Shown here piece by piece: positions 10,571-21,889 of a stretch of DNA of 64,000 bases. The stretch comes from Chalciporus piperatus. Lineage: Eukaryota > Basidiomycota > Agaricomycetes > Boletales > Boletaceae. Position numbers and translations under genes: made by a program. The notes under the pieces were generated by a model. The model was not told the origin of the DNA, ran no database searches, and worked only from the letters and a program-made list of their open reading frames with translations. Location: assembly GCA_038093975.1 (NCBI GenBank), contig JBBPTG010000093.1, forward strand, positions 39,691 through 103,690, read 5' to 3'. Numbering within the stretch: the stretch's first letter is position 1; each line of letters opens with the position of its first letter.

Positions 10571-12804
10571 ACTACCCCTGACGGAAATCTGATTAGCACG
10601 GTTATCCAAATCGGGGATTGCAACGCGCCATCGACTTACCAAGCCTTGATGAATCACCTGTTCGGGGAGTATATTGGGCGTTGGATGGACGTATACCTGG
10701 ACGATATCATCGTATACTCGAAGACCCTGGACGAACATGTTCAACACGTTAAGATCGTCCTTGAAATCTTGAAACGGGAAAGACTTTACCTGAGTGAAAA
10801 TAAACTTCAGTTTCTTTGCAAGGAACTGAAGGTGCTGGGACGGATCATCGACGACTCCGGCATCAGGATGGATCCTGCAAAAGTGGATCGCGTTCTGAAC
10901 TGGAAAGTACCTACTAACCGCGACTTGCTTCGCGGGTTCATCGGGAGTGCAGGGTACCTCGCTGATGACATCTATCGAGTGCGAGTTCCACTCGGAGTCC
11001 TGTCAGCGGTAACGGGAGATGCTACCCCGTTTCGCTGGACCGACACCGAACTAAGAGCGTTTGAAGAAGTTAAACAATACGTGCAGAACTGCGCCACTCA
11101 CAGTCGGGTCCCTATCAACTACGAAAAGGAGGCTCCTCCAATTTGGCTGATGACTGATGCTTGCTATAACGGCATTGCGGCGGTCGTAGCGCAAGGAGCT
11201 GATTGGAAAACGGCTAAGATCGCGGCCTTTTTCAGCGCTAAATTGAATACTACTCAACAGAATTACCCCGTTCACGAGCAAGAGATGCTCGCCGGGGTAG
11301 AGGGGATGCTGCGCCATCGTGATATCTTGCAGGGGGCAAGATTTACTTGGCTAACTGACCATAAAGGACTAATCCACCTGTATAATCAGAAGAACCTGTC
11401 AGGACGACAGGCGAGGTGGATAGAAAAAATCGGAGAATTTGACTTCGAGATTCAGTACTTACCTGGTGTGGAGAATATCCTGCCTGATGCTCTATCGCGC
11501 CTGTACTCGAACGATGCGAGAGGGACAGTGCGCTCTTCGTCAGAATATGTACATCTCGCCGAGGAGGGCATGGACGTACGCCTGGCGGGCTTGATGACCA
11601 TGCCTGTACTCGTGGGAGACGAGGCGAAGGGAACCGGTCTTCGTCGTAGCACGCGAGTAGCCAGTAAGGAGCGGAGAGCTCTGGGCGACGTTGACACTAG
11701 TAGGGCGGGGACGAGCAGGACGACTGTGAAACCACCCGTGAAGGCGGCAGCGAAAGCACCTGCGCCGCCTGGGGGTCAGAGCATTGCAGGAGGCTCGAAG
11801 CCAACGACTACTATTCGCGGCTCTAGGCCGTCGCGGAGCGAAAAATTGGCTGGCTCGAAGCCAGAGGGGGAGTCACGAAAGGCGCCAGTGGCGCCAGCCG
11901 AGACGGGAAGGCCAGAGACGAGCGCCGAGTTCGCTCGTCGGGTGCGAAACAGGTTCGTTCTTCGGGGACCACGAGAACGACCGGAGGGGGGAATGTCGGG
12001 AAAGGAGACAGAGAACCCTTCTACTCGGACTACTCAGCTGAATGAATATGCAGCAGATGGAACGGAGCCTGACTTACCTCTGATGTTTCTCGATCATGAT
12101 AACGTTCTGGGGAAGATTAAGGGCCGTTATAGCGAGGACTCCTTCTTTCGCATAATCGTTGAGGATCCCACTCAATTCCGTAACTTCGAAGAACGAGATG
12201 GATATTTCCGACTTAGGACGGGAGGGCGCGTGGTCATATGCGTCCCGGACGTCAGCATCGAAGGACGAAAGGCTAGGGAGTTAATTATCTCCCAGGCACA
12301 TTCATTATTGGCTCACCTCGGAACCGCGCGGACACTGGCATACCTCCGAGATTCCGTTTGGTGGAAAGATATGGTGAAGGATGTGCAGCGCTATTGCGAA
12401 ACTTGCCAGACATGCAAGAGGAGTAAACCTTCGAATCAGAAGCCGTATGGCTTGCTAAACCCCTTGGCGGTGCCTACACGACCATGGGAATCCATTGGTA
12501 TTGACTTCGTGGGACCGTTACCTCTATCAAAGAACAGGGACGGCGAGTTCGATTCAATCACCGTCGTTATCGACCTGTTGACCGGAATGGTTCACTTGGT
12601 GCCGAGCCGAGTAAATTACTCCGCGCGAGACGTGGCCGAGCTGATCTTCGCGGAGGTATACAAGCACCATGGGTTACCTAAGAACATAGTTAGTGATCGA
12701 GATGTGCTGTTTACCAGCGCGTTTTGGACTCACCTATGCTCGCTAGTTGGGACTTCTCCTAGAATGTCGAGCGCATATCACCCCCAGTCAGACGGATCCA
12801 CCGA
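10571..12804 (+). pseudogene. pol fragment: RT C-terminal half, RNase H, integrase up to the Plavaka insertion
   Basis: A continuous frame starts just after the LTR junction (TTPDGNLISTVIQIGDCNAPST), which is internal to RT. It contains the catalytic YLDD box (VYLDDIIVYS), the RNase H region (LMTDACYNGIAAV...KLNTTQQNYPVHEQEML and WLTDHKGLI), a low-complexity linker with a run of A, P, K and R, and the integrase zinc-binding region and first catalytic part (HSLLAHLG.ART, C..C of CETCQTCK, GIDFVGPLP, VIDLLTGMVHLVPS, SAYHPQSDGST). The frame is cut at codon ST-E by the transposon. The N-terminal RT, protease and Gag are absent, so this cannot be a working polyprotein. Confidence 0.93.
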
Positions 12805-12824
12805 CATCTGCAAAAATGACAAGT

Positions 12825-12945
12825 TCTATATAGCACTACTATAGGCTACATAGCACCTGTAGCACTTGTAGACATGTCCCAACTATATAGCCAATGTAGC
12901 AGCACTAATTGCTATGTAATACTACCATAGCACTTACGAAAGGAG
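12825..12945. repeat. Left subterminal repeat array of the Plavaka element
   Basis: Within about 120 bp the motifs tagcac, gtagcac, ggctacat and agcactac recur in both orientations. The same motifs fill the right end (19390-19500). Such subterminal arrays are transposase-binding platforms in CACTA-like elements; that role here is inferred. Confidence 0.65.
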
Positions 12946-13242
12946 GGGTATTTAGCTACTGTAGCACCAAATAGCAGTCATCCCTAGCACGAAATGGAAC
13001 CAAACATTGTGAAATTTTCTCGACATGATGACTACATCCGAGTCATATACATCTAGTAGCTTACTAGCCAGAGCCTGTTCCCTCCATGTTCTCCTGATAT
13101 TCGCGAATAGCATTCGCAAATGCAATGCTAGGCAATGCCTTGATCCTCCCCGCACCCTTCTTAAGAGCCACCGAAACTCCGGCATGGACACTGACGGGCA
13201 GCAATTTTATCAGCGCACGTACTTCGGACCACGAACTCGACC

Positions 13243-15227
13243 TTACCTTCCATTGTTGTATACCTGCTGCAAAAGCTTGCCGAGCAAATCATGTTGGGCC
13301 CCAGCTTCCGCAAAGTCTTCCAAGGATGCCAGATGCTTGTCGTAGACAGGTGAATACTCCGTCTCGTTGAACGACATGTTCACGCGAGTTCCTGATGCCC
13401 ACTCATCGATGGCACACTCCATCTAATGGTGCTATATCAGTAACAAATATGTCGCAACAGTGGATACCTACTGCCGTGAGAGCAAGAGCAAATCCTGGAC
13501 AGGGAAATGGATTATAGTATTTCGCCCACTTGATTCCGTCATCTGTTTTATTCTTGAAGAGAACCTCGTTGATAACTTGCTGGATGGCGGGCTGAGTATA
13601 TAGACCGAGATGCTCGTCGGCAGATGAGCCAAGTACCTTCGGGGACAGTCATGAGGTTGTGTGCCCTTGTTACAATGAAGACCTACCCGGTACACGAATG
13701 CAGAGCCGTTCTTGAGCATGCTCACCAGCTTCCGATTTTTCGCAACTACCGCTGGGTTGTCACTGGTCTCGAAGCCATACGCAGTTGCTACCACTGAGCG
13801 AGCCTTGGTCTTGAACTGTCCACGCAGCTGCGAGGTACGTTGGTTGATCTATCAAGGCACATAAGTATAATTTCACGATCTTGAGATGAGAGTCTACTTA
13901 CGACACTGTAAACTCCTGGCCCCATCTCAAATTCCTTCTTGTGGTGAACTTGAGCCAATGACCATGCTCCCTTGATCCATTCCACGTGCTTGCTGTCGTC
14001 TGGGAATGGATTCTCGCTGAGTAGCAATGCACGATAGATATCATAAGCAGTGGTGATGACTGTACTTATTTCGTTGTCGAAGTCCGATAACTTGGATTTG
14101 GAACGCTTGGTCCCGCTCGCTGGAGTCGCAATTCCTCTTGGCTTGTCTATCACGATCGTCGAATTAATGAACTGTGAGCTCGGCAATACCTCCATTCCCC
14201 CGATCATCATTCCATCATTGTTGCTCTCAATCGGCTGAGGGCGAGCGCGCTTCCTGGGTACAGGGTTATCAGTAGCATTGTTCGCAAGGTCTTTGGTATT
14301 AGCCACCGGGCTATCAGCGCCCAGCTCGGTGTCCTCAACGATCTCGCTCAGCTGAGCAAGATTGTAAGCCGCCCTTCGAGTTGCATACAAGATGATCAGT
14401 ATTTTTTATGCTCGTTGTACTAGACTTAACTTACCTGAGATTGGTAACTGGTGTTGCCTCACGCTCACGCCGGGTCCTCTTTGAACCAGTGGTCCCTCCA
14501 TGATAGCCGTTGTTGTCATTGCCCATGTCATCATCATCATTGTCGGCGGTGGTGGCAGCATCCTCGTTGGACTCATGCCAGCTCTTGCGCTGCTCAACTT
14601 CCCGCTCGGCAGGGATATATACACGTGCACGAGCAGGAAGTGGACCCTAGAAATAATCATTAGCATCAACGGAGTTGGCACCAGGCATACATACCATGGC
14701 CAGTGGGTTGATGATACCCAGAGAGGGCGGAACGAGTCCCTTTCGTGGGACTAGACGAGTCTCCACTGGAACATGCCTTGAGGAGAACTGAGTGGAGTCG
14801 GAGGTTGGGTGGTTAGTAAAAATATATACACCACACGTAGACATAGTAGCCTTACCCCCTTGTCTGGCATGAGCTGCGCATGACCGTTGTCATGGCTTTG
14901 GTTGGACCGCACGGTTACCTGACTGTCCGCTGGGACAGGCTGCGATTCTTGCGTGAATGTCGTTTGCTGGGCGACAAGGTTGGCAGCCTGGCTAGCCTGC
15001 TCACGCTTACGCCTCTGTACATCACGTCGTTGAGCCTTCTCGACACTGGCTTGTTCAGCTTGTAATCTCTCTTGTTGCTGTTCCTCTGCACTCGGTGTGA
15101 GTACGTCATTAACACATTGAAGATTGAACTGAGACCTACCTCGCATGGCTTGCACTTTCTCGCTTGGACGACGGACACGACCAGTGTTGCGTTGAACCGC
15201 CTGAAGATCGTTGAGTACTTTCGACAT
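13243..15227 (-). CDS. DUF6532-domain protein carried by the Plavaka element
   Basis: Minus-strand exons run from ATG at 15227 to about 13243. The N-terminal half is charged and low-complexity (EEQQQERLQAEQ, KRARPQP). The C-terminal half is the fungal DUF6532 domain: YDIYRALLLSENPFPDD..HVEWIKGAW, then KAR.VVATAYGF, NRKLVSMLKNGSAFVY, QPAIQQVINEVLFKNKTDDG, KYYNPFPCPGFALALTA and ECAIDEWASGTRVNMSF..EYSPVYDKHLASL. The last segment ends at a TAA (13243-13245) that overlaps a possible donor site, so one more short exon may exist. The function of DUF6532 is unknown. It is head-to-head with the transposase, 175 bp between starts, so a shared promoter is likely. Several middle introns are not resolved. 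Confidence 0.75.
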
Positions 15228-15401
15228 ATTGAGAGAGAAACAGGAAATTTGGTCACCCCAAATTTCCTCCCCAATGTCTTGTAGCCTCGAGCGGCTGACC
15301 TAATATCTAATAACTGACAATCAATATATCATCTTGTTCCGACGGAGACACGGCCTGCACGACGCAAACCGCCACTTTCTCTTGTCTCTTGCCCATCTGC
15401 C

Positions 15402-18400
15402 ATGCCCATCAACAATTGTCCCCACTGTGGACGATGTTTCCCAACCGCTAGCGGTGTGCGTCGACATGTAGCACAATCCCCCCCATGTCGTGCTCGTATG
15501 GAGGAGGATCTTTTGCAACCTACTACACCTACCGCAGCCACCGCACTCTTCGAGGCTGGCGCGCCACACAACGGCAATGCTACATACGACAATGCCAACG
15601 AATGGGATGCACAAGATTATAGACCAGACTTACCAGACAATGGACACAACAATAGCCGTGGACCTAGCCAAGAACCTGAGCCCCTTGATGGCGAAGATCC
15701 TTGTCCACGATATGCATGGGAGTTCGATGCAAATCGGGCCGCCAATATAATTGGATCGGGCGAGACATCGTTTGAGATGATGAAAATGCTCCAAGAAGCA
15801 TCAGGTAGAGGCCAATATCATCCCTTTGCCGATCGAGAGGATTGGGAATTAGCCGAGTGGTTAGTGAAGAATGTGAATCAACGGGCGACAGACGAGTTCC
15901 TGAAGCTATCAGTGGTCAGTCAGACATTTCTTTTTAAAATAACAAGAACTTATTATGTAGACCAAAAAACGAATCCAACCGAGCTATCGAAGCAAATATA
16001 CATTCATGAAAACGATCGACCGGCTTCCAATTGGGCCGGAGTGGAGATGCGAACTTATCCGCGCTCACGGCGAAGCCGACATGGCCCCAGATGAAGATGG
16101 TGAAGCAGATTTGGAAGAACTAGAGCTGTGGGCGAGGGATCCAGTGGCCTGCATTCAAGAACTAATTGGCAACCCGGCCTTTCGTGAAGAGATTGCTTAC
16201 GCACCCGAAAAGGTCTATGCAGACCGTGAAGGAAAAACTCGGCGGTACGACGAGATGTGGACCGCGGATTGGTGGTGGGAAACACAAGTCAGTACACGGT
16301 GTGCGGCATTGCAAACACACCTAACAATGATTTATAGACTCGATTGCCGGAAGGTGCAACCGTGGCCCCCATCATTCTTTCCTCCGACAAAACGCAGTTG
16401 TCGCGATTCAAAGGCGATAAAAACGCCTGGCCAGTCTATCTGAGCATTGGGAACATCTCCAAGGATGTCCGTCGTCAGCCATCTCGCCACGCCTCGATTT
16501 TGCTCGGGTACATACCTGTCTCGAAGTTTGCGTCGTTCGAAGATAATTCGGTGGCTGGCTATCGTCTATTTCATTATTGCATGAGTAAACTGTTGGATCC
16601 ATTGGTTGCTGCTGGGAAGGATGGGGTAGAAATGGTTTGTGCAGATGGGTTGATCCGGCGCGTGTACCCCATTCTTGCTGCGTACATTGGTGACCACCCA
16701 GAGCAGTGCCTCGTTGCGTGCTGCGCTGAGAACAGGTGCCCCAAGTGCCTTGTTCCTGCTGACCAAAGAGGCGACAACACCCACTTTCCCCGGCGCAATC
16801 AAAGACAAACAACAAACACGCTCCACGCTCAAGCCACTGGACTGTATCCCCCGGAATTCGTCGCTCATGGTCTTCGTCCTATATTCTCGCCTTTCTGGGC
16901 CAATCTCCCTCATACCGACATATTTCTCTGCATCTCCAGCGACATCTTACATCAATTGCACCAAGGATTATTCAAAGATCATCTCAAGACATGGTGTTCT
17001 CTAATCGCCAGCAAGAAAAGCTTTGACTCGCGCTTTCAGGCCATGCCTGTCTTTCCAGGTCTACGTCACTTCAAGGATGGGATATCCAGAATCAAGCAGT
17101 GGTCTGGGGGCGATCATAAACAGCTTGAGCGTGTCTTTGTGGGCGCATTAGTAGGTACCACACCACATCAAGATGTCCTCCGTGCTGGCCAGAGCTTAGT
17201 TGATTTCATCTACCTCGCGCAATATCTTTCTCACACAGACGACACGCTCCTGGCAATGCAACAAGCCCTCGACAATTTTCACACTGTCAAAGGAATATTT
17301 ATCGACCTCGAATGCCGCGAACACTTTAACCTTCCCAAGCTTCATTCGTTACTTCACTATATCGAAACGATCAAGAGCTTAGGCAGTCTCGATGGGCTGA
17401 ATACTGAACACTCGGAACGTCTCCATATTGACTACGCCAAGAAAGCATACGCTGCCACCAATCGCAAGGACTATACTATTCAGATGACGCGATGGCTCCA
17501 GCGTCAAGAGGCGGTCTTTCGTTTCAAATCTTTCCTAGCTTGGAGTACCAGTAATCCCAGTGATGAGCTTACTGACTCTAACAGCGATGACGACGGCTCA
17601 GAACCCTCTCGTCCACGTGTAGGACGGCCCAAAGGCCCCGCTCATGCTTTCTCTCCAGGTTTACGCTATGAAATCTCGCTTTGTCACTTTACTCACACGT
17701 TCTCTCCAGGTCTACGTTATCGGATCGCTCATCGCGCTCCTTTCCCGAAAAAATCAGTACAATATCTTCGGGAACATCACGGCGCAGTCGAGTTCATTCA
17801 CGCGCTCCAGGATTTCCTAGCCACTTTACCTTTCGGGCGCCAATTTTTCCAACCCAACGAGAATGATCGTTTCGATTGTTTCAGCAACGTAGTCATCGAG
17901 TTACCACCCCAAGTGCATATGTCAAGCAAGAACTATGCGAGAATTCGCTCGTATCCTCAACGGTTTAACGGACCTCGCAAACCACATGTGCCAGCAAGGT
18001 TTGACACTGCCTTAGTCCAAACGAACACAGAACCGCGGCAACGCGGGGGCTTTCACGGTATGCTGTCATGTTAAATCGAGGACAGATACTAAGTCACGGC
18101 CCTGATTTTATAGGTCTTTGTGTAGCGGAAGTGCGCGTGATATTCAAGCTCCCATCACACCTCGGGAATTATTTCAAACCACTGGCCTACGTACATTGGT
18201 TCAAGCCGTTGAATCAAATGGACGACACAATCAAGATGTTTCGTGTCAGTCGCTCAACGCGAAATCGTTTACCCAATGCGGCAATCATCCCCGTCGATCA
18301 ACTCATTCAACCCTGTCATTTAGTACCCAAGTTTGCGAGTGGTGCCGTCAATCCGCTCTGGATTCGGGGCCAAACGTTGACCGATGCTAACACCTTCTAT

Positions 18401-18454
18401 TTGAATAGGTACATAGACTACCGCATTTTCGAGCAGTACCGAGTGCATGGGTAA
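15402..18454 (+). CDS. Plavaka transposase
   Basis: Four exons (15402-15911, 15961-16287, 16338-18057, 18114-18454) join in frame to about 965 residues without a stop. The N-terminus holds a C2H2-like zinc finger (CPHCGRCFPTASGVRRHV). Exons 2-3 carry the family's best conserved block: ELWARDPVACIQELIGNPAF, DEMWTADWWWETQ, LPEGATVAPIILSSDKT, FKGDKNAWPVYLSIGNISKD and HASILLGYIPVSKF, followed by a cysteine pair CPKC and DILHQLHQGLFKDHL. The C-terminal exon (VHWFKPLNQMDDTIKM) is typical as well. It should catalyse cut-and-paste movement of the surrounding element. Frame integrity plus perfect short TIRs suggest it may still be active. Confidence 0.88.
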
Positions 18455-18790
18455 GTGTATACATCAAGGGTGGGGGATGGGCGGGCGGGCGGGCGGGCAG
18501 TAAGTCCTCGCTACCCTCCACGACCTATGCTAATGCGAGAACCAGAGTACCCCACCCACAAAGCCTCATTCGACATTCCTTCGGCACACTGCCAACAAAG
18601 CTTCGCTTCGCCGTAATAGATTACCGCATTTTCGAGCAGTACCAAGTTCATGGGTAAGTGTATACATCAAGGGTGGGGGATGGGCGGGCGGGCGGGCGGG
18701 CAGTAAGTCCTCGCTACCCTCCACGACCTATGCTGATGCGAGAACCAGAGTACCCCACCCACAAAGCCTCGTTCGACATTCCTTCAGCAC
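18419..18790. repeat. Imperfect tandem duplication (~203-bp unit) behind the transposase
   Basis: The last codons of the transposase and the following sequence are repeated with an offset of 203 bp (18419 and 18622). Each unit has a run of gggc repeats (near 18480 and 18684) that could form a G-quadruplex. The duplicated exon end in the second unit is not part of the transposase frame. Confidence 0.85.
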
Positions 18791-19389
18791 AGCCCGCTAA
18801 TAGACAACAAGACCCCTTCTATAGTCACGAGCAAACATTGTGACTCTGGCCGGTTCATTGCTCGTTGCCCATTCGAACAGCCGTGTCCACTTCATCTGCC
18901 ACCTATGTGCATGTCTCTCATCCCCGAACTCGGTGAGTCCTGCACCAATACATCTTGATATGATATCACTCAACTGCCAGGCAGGCACTCCACTTCGACA
19001 CGGCCCATTAATAAACAGCAAGACCGCCGTGCTCCTCGCGGCTGTGTCCGCTCTGTCTCCCACCCCTTCGCCTGCTTCATAGTACTATGTCCCTCGTCCC
19101 CGCTGGTCAGTCCAGCACCATTTCTCAGGCACCACCAATGAAGCGGTCTCGTTGTGCTCCTCACGGCTATGTACGGCTTCATGTCCTACCCGCCCCGTGT
19201 GTCCCCCATCCCCCAACTCCAGTGAGTCCTGCCCCCTCAGATTTCTATCCAATATCACTCAACTTCCGACCAGGCACTGCCAACGAAGCTTCGCTTCGCC
19301 GCGGCCCGCTATCGGCCCTTACCGTACCTACCTTGTAATGATTTCTTATGTATTAGCATGTCAAATTAAGTTTTATGTCTGTGATCATG
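18791..19389. other. Noncoding interior of the Plavaka element
   Basis: No gene. Diverged partial repeats of each other are visible (ggcccattaataaacagcaag, atcactcaac, ccaggcact and caacgaagcttcgcttcgcc), partly related to the preceding tandem unit. Confidence 0.5.
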
Positions 19390-19509
19390 CTGGGCACATA
19401 GTGGCACGTAGTGCTATGTATCCCATCAATTGCTATGGGAGCTACTGTAGTGCTACCACAGGCTACCACAGGCTACTATAGTTTTCCTTGTGCTACAGGC
19501 ATATTTCCC
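19390..19509. repeat. Right subterminal repeat array of the Plavaka element
   Basis: Dense ggctac, gtagtgctac and caggctac motifs, the mirror partner of the left array at 12825-12945, ending at the right TIR. Confidence 0.65.
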
Positions 19510-19521
19510 TTTTTGCAGATG

Positions 19522-21576
19522 GAGCGGGCTAATCGGACGGTCGGGCAAATGCTCCGAGCATGCATATCACCTAATCAGAAAGATTGGGTTAGCCGAATAC
19601 CAGCGATCGAGTTCGCCATCAATATTGCCAGGTCTGAAGCCACAGGATATTCCCCGTTCTTCCTGAACACTGGGAGACAGCCTCGCACGTTCGTCTGGAA
19701 CGATGCCTCTACGACCGAGTATCCCAGTGTGCGAGCTTTCGCGCAACGCATGAAACAAGCGATCATGGCCGCGCACGATGCTATTCTCGAAGCGAGGGTG
19801 AAACAGACTAGACAAGCTAATAAACGTCGTCAAATTAGTCCCTTCAGATCGGGAGATCTTGCTTACGTATCAACAAAGAATATGTCGTTACCGAAGGGAC
19901 ACGCTCGGAAGCTGATCCCGAAATACATTGGTCCCTACAAAATTATTGAGGACTTTAGAAACAATTCGTATAAGCTAGACTTACCGGCTCGATTAAAGCA
20001 GCGGGGGATTCACCCCGTTTTCCACTCGTCCGTGTTGAGGATCCACGAGCCCAATGACGATCGATTGTTCCCGGGACGCCTTGAAGACCAAGTCGCGGAT
20101 TTCGGAGAGCTTGGGCCTGAGTGGACTATTGACCGTATATTGAGACACGAAGGGACAGGTGTAGACGCCTTGTTCCAGGTGAAGTGGACCTCCGGCGATG
20201 AGACATGGCTGCCGCTGTACCAGATAGACCACCTAGATTGTTTATCCGAATACTTGCAGCTCATGGGAGTGAGACAGATCGAGGACCTTCCTCGCGGCGC
20301 GGGCCGCCCGCCCGCAGACGACCCTCAGGTATATAATGCTGGATGCCATATCCATTGCCAACCCCACCGAGTCACATCGTGCCCACAAACTCCTGTCATG
20401 CCTCGTCACTTCTCGTCTCGTCGTATCAACACTCACCAGTCTTCCCCTCATGCGAAGCATGTATTGAGAGGGTTTACCGCCGTTGGAGACGATTTCATCG
20501 TGGACGACGACATCGCCGGCGCGAAGCGCTACATCACCAAGGATCAGTTGCTCAAATGCATCCAGCACAGCGCTGCGATCCGCAACCGCAACCCGGCCGA
20601 TCCCTTTCCCGTCGAGCCGCTAGGCTACCTCAATATTTCCCATGCCTTCAACGCTGAGGGTCACCCCGCGTATCGATTCTCTACGATCGACACAGACGGT
20701 CATCGTCACTTCCGCGGAAAGGGAGAGCCTCACCCTTCTGCGTTCTGGGACCAGGTTCCCGAAGCAAGCGCCGACACTAGCGAGCGTCGTACTCTCGACG
20801 CCCTAGGACGGCACTTCGTTAATCAGCAGTTAAAATGGGATCGCCAGCGCGAACAGCGCGACGCTGAGAAGGCTAAGCAGCGCGCCAGGAAGGCGATGGG
20901 ATGGGAAGCTGGGGAAGGAGGACGTTCGAAGAAGACTAATGGGAGTCAGCAGAGGAGAGGAAGAGGAGGCCGAAACAGGAAGGAACTTACGGCCGATGAA
21001 CAGGAGGGCAGCTCCAGCGGGCAACGCATCGACGACGTCGATTGGAACATGGAGGTGGACGACTACCACATCGCCGAGCTCTTCGCTGAGCCTAAGTCGT
21101 CGACCACGCCCTATCGTGCAGGCGGAGCGACTCAGCCAGCGACCTCGAGGACCAAGGACTTCATTAAGGGCAACCAGCCAGGTAGCGCTAACCGGTCGGC
21201 TAATTACACTGCCACCGGGACTATCGCCGCGTTGCCTGATCTGGACCCATCGCCTACTTCTCCTGTCTACAGCGTCTCTGCAGCACATGTCGACATCGTC
21301 GACTTTGGCGACCTCGCTCAATACCTCAGCGATGCCCCTCCCATCACTCTTCCGTCTACGCCTGTCCCCGTGACCCCTACCACGATCAACACTACTACCA
21401 CTACCCATGTCCGTCCTTCGGACGACGAGGTATTCGGGGACGCCGTCTTAGTCAATCATGGACCAGATGGCATTGAAACAGCTGAAGAAGAATCCTTCGA
21501 CCTAGTCGACTTCGGGACGGAGGGTCTCGGAGAGAGCGAAGGGTCGGGTGACGTCGAAGACGTCGGAACCAACTAA
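19522..21576 (+). pseudogene. pol fragment: integrase C-terminal part, chromodomain and long C-terminal extension
   Basis: The integrase frame resumes at ERANRTVGQMLR right after the transposon. It continues through the GPY/F-like region (GDLAYVSTKNMSLPKG, KLIPKYIGPYKIIEDF, RGIHPVFHSSVLR) and a chromodomain (WTIDRILRHEGTGVDALFQV..W, GDETWLPLYQIDHLDCLSEY). Unusually, about 430 more residues follow: a moderately conserved-looking block (GFTAVGDDFIVDDDIAGAKR, PADPFPVEPLGYLNISHAFN), a charged helix, an R/G/K-rich stretch and an acidic Ser/Thr-rich tail. The extension has no motif I recognise. The frame is open to 21576, so its sequence has not decayed. Confidence 0.9.
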
Positions 21577-21593
21577 AACGAGCTTGGACGCTC

Positions 21594-21607
21594 GCTGGAG
21601 GGGGGGA
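21594..21607 (+). other. Polypurine tract of the Ty3 element
   Basis: A ggaggggggga run directly abuts the TG of the 3' LTR, the expected primer site for plus-strand DNA synthesis. Confidence 0.8.
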
Positions 21608-21804
21608 TGTAACGAATCATATCACGCGGCCGCCGAACCTAGCTGTCAAAGCTAGGTCTCGTCTTACTCAGCAGATCAGATAGCAGTATATAAAGATCCT
21701 GTCTGTGACTTCGTATCCCCAGTCAATCTACCAGTGCTTTACCCTGTCTGTGTAGAGTTGGCTCTTCGTGCGACTTCACTTCCTCTTTGGTAGCTGAAGT
21801 TACA
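21608..21804 (+). repeat. Complete 3' LTR (197 bp)
   Basis: Begins TGTAAC and ends GTTACA, with a TATA box at 21687-21694. It is followed immediately by the target duplicate CACGT. Confidence 0.9.
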
Positions 21805-21889
21805 CACGTTATCAGACACAGCCCAATTATCGTGGTTGAATCCCAAGTTGGACAGGTCCGTTCCAAACCGGCTAACTAAGTTTATGTAA

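Larger units (their letters stand above)
12805..19521 (+). mobile_element. Plavaka-type DNA transposon (CACTA-related), apparently intact
   Basis: Terminal inverted repeats CATCTGCAAAAA (12805-12816 and reverse complement at 19510-19521) are flanked by a 2-bp target duplication GA (12803-12804, 19522-19523). Length is 6717 bp. Removing it with one GA restores the integrase codons S-T-E-R-A-N-R, which confirms both borders. It carries a plus-strand transposase gene (15402-18454) and a divergent minus-strand DUF6532 gene (13243-15227). Both ends hold many short GTAGC/TAGCAC repeats. Plavaka elements are known from basidiomycetes as relatives of the CACTA group. All transposase exons are open. 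Confidence 0.9.
10454..21804 (+). mobile_element. Ty3-type (Metaviridae) LTR retrotransposon, 5' half deleted, carrying a nested Plavaka element
   Basis: Both ends are defined by TGTAAC...GTTACA LTR termini and a perfect 5-bp target duplication CACGT (10449-10453 and 21805-21809). Order inside: remnant of the 5' LTR, the second half of reverse transcriptase, RNase H, integrase, chromodomain, long C-terminal extension, purine tract, complete 3' LTR. Gag, protease and the first half of RT are missing: the 5' LTR is joined directly to RT codons near 10570. The Plavaka transposon (12805-19521) interrupts integrase. RT-RNaseH-integrase order and the chromodomain indicate a chromovirus. The LTR parts differ by a single base over about 116 bp, so insertion was recent. 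Confidence 0.93.

Noticed and set aside
18475..18700. CRISPR-like or satellite array
   Set aside because: Only two units of 203 bp with gggc runs; it is a simple tandem duplication in a eukaryotic transposon.
19411..19521. ORF start inside the right Plavaka end reading into integrase
   Set aside because: An in-frame accident across the transposon border, not a real start.
20830..21408. 192-codon minus-strand ORF
   Set aside because: Antisense to the biased C-terminal extension of the Ty3 pol; no motif.
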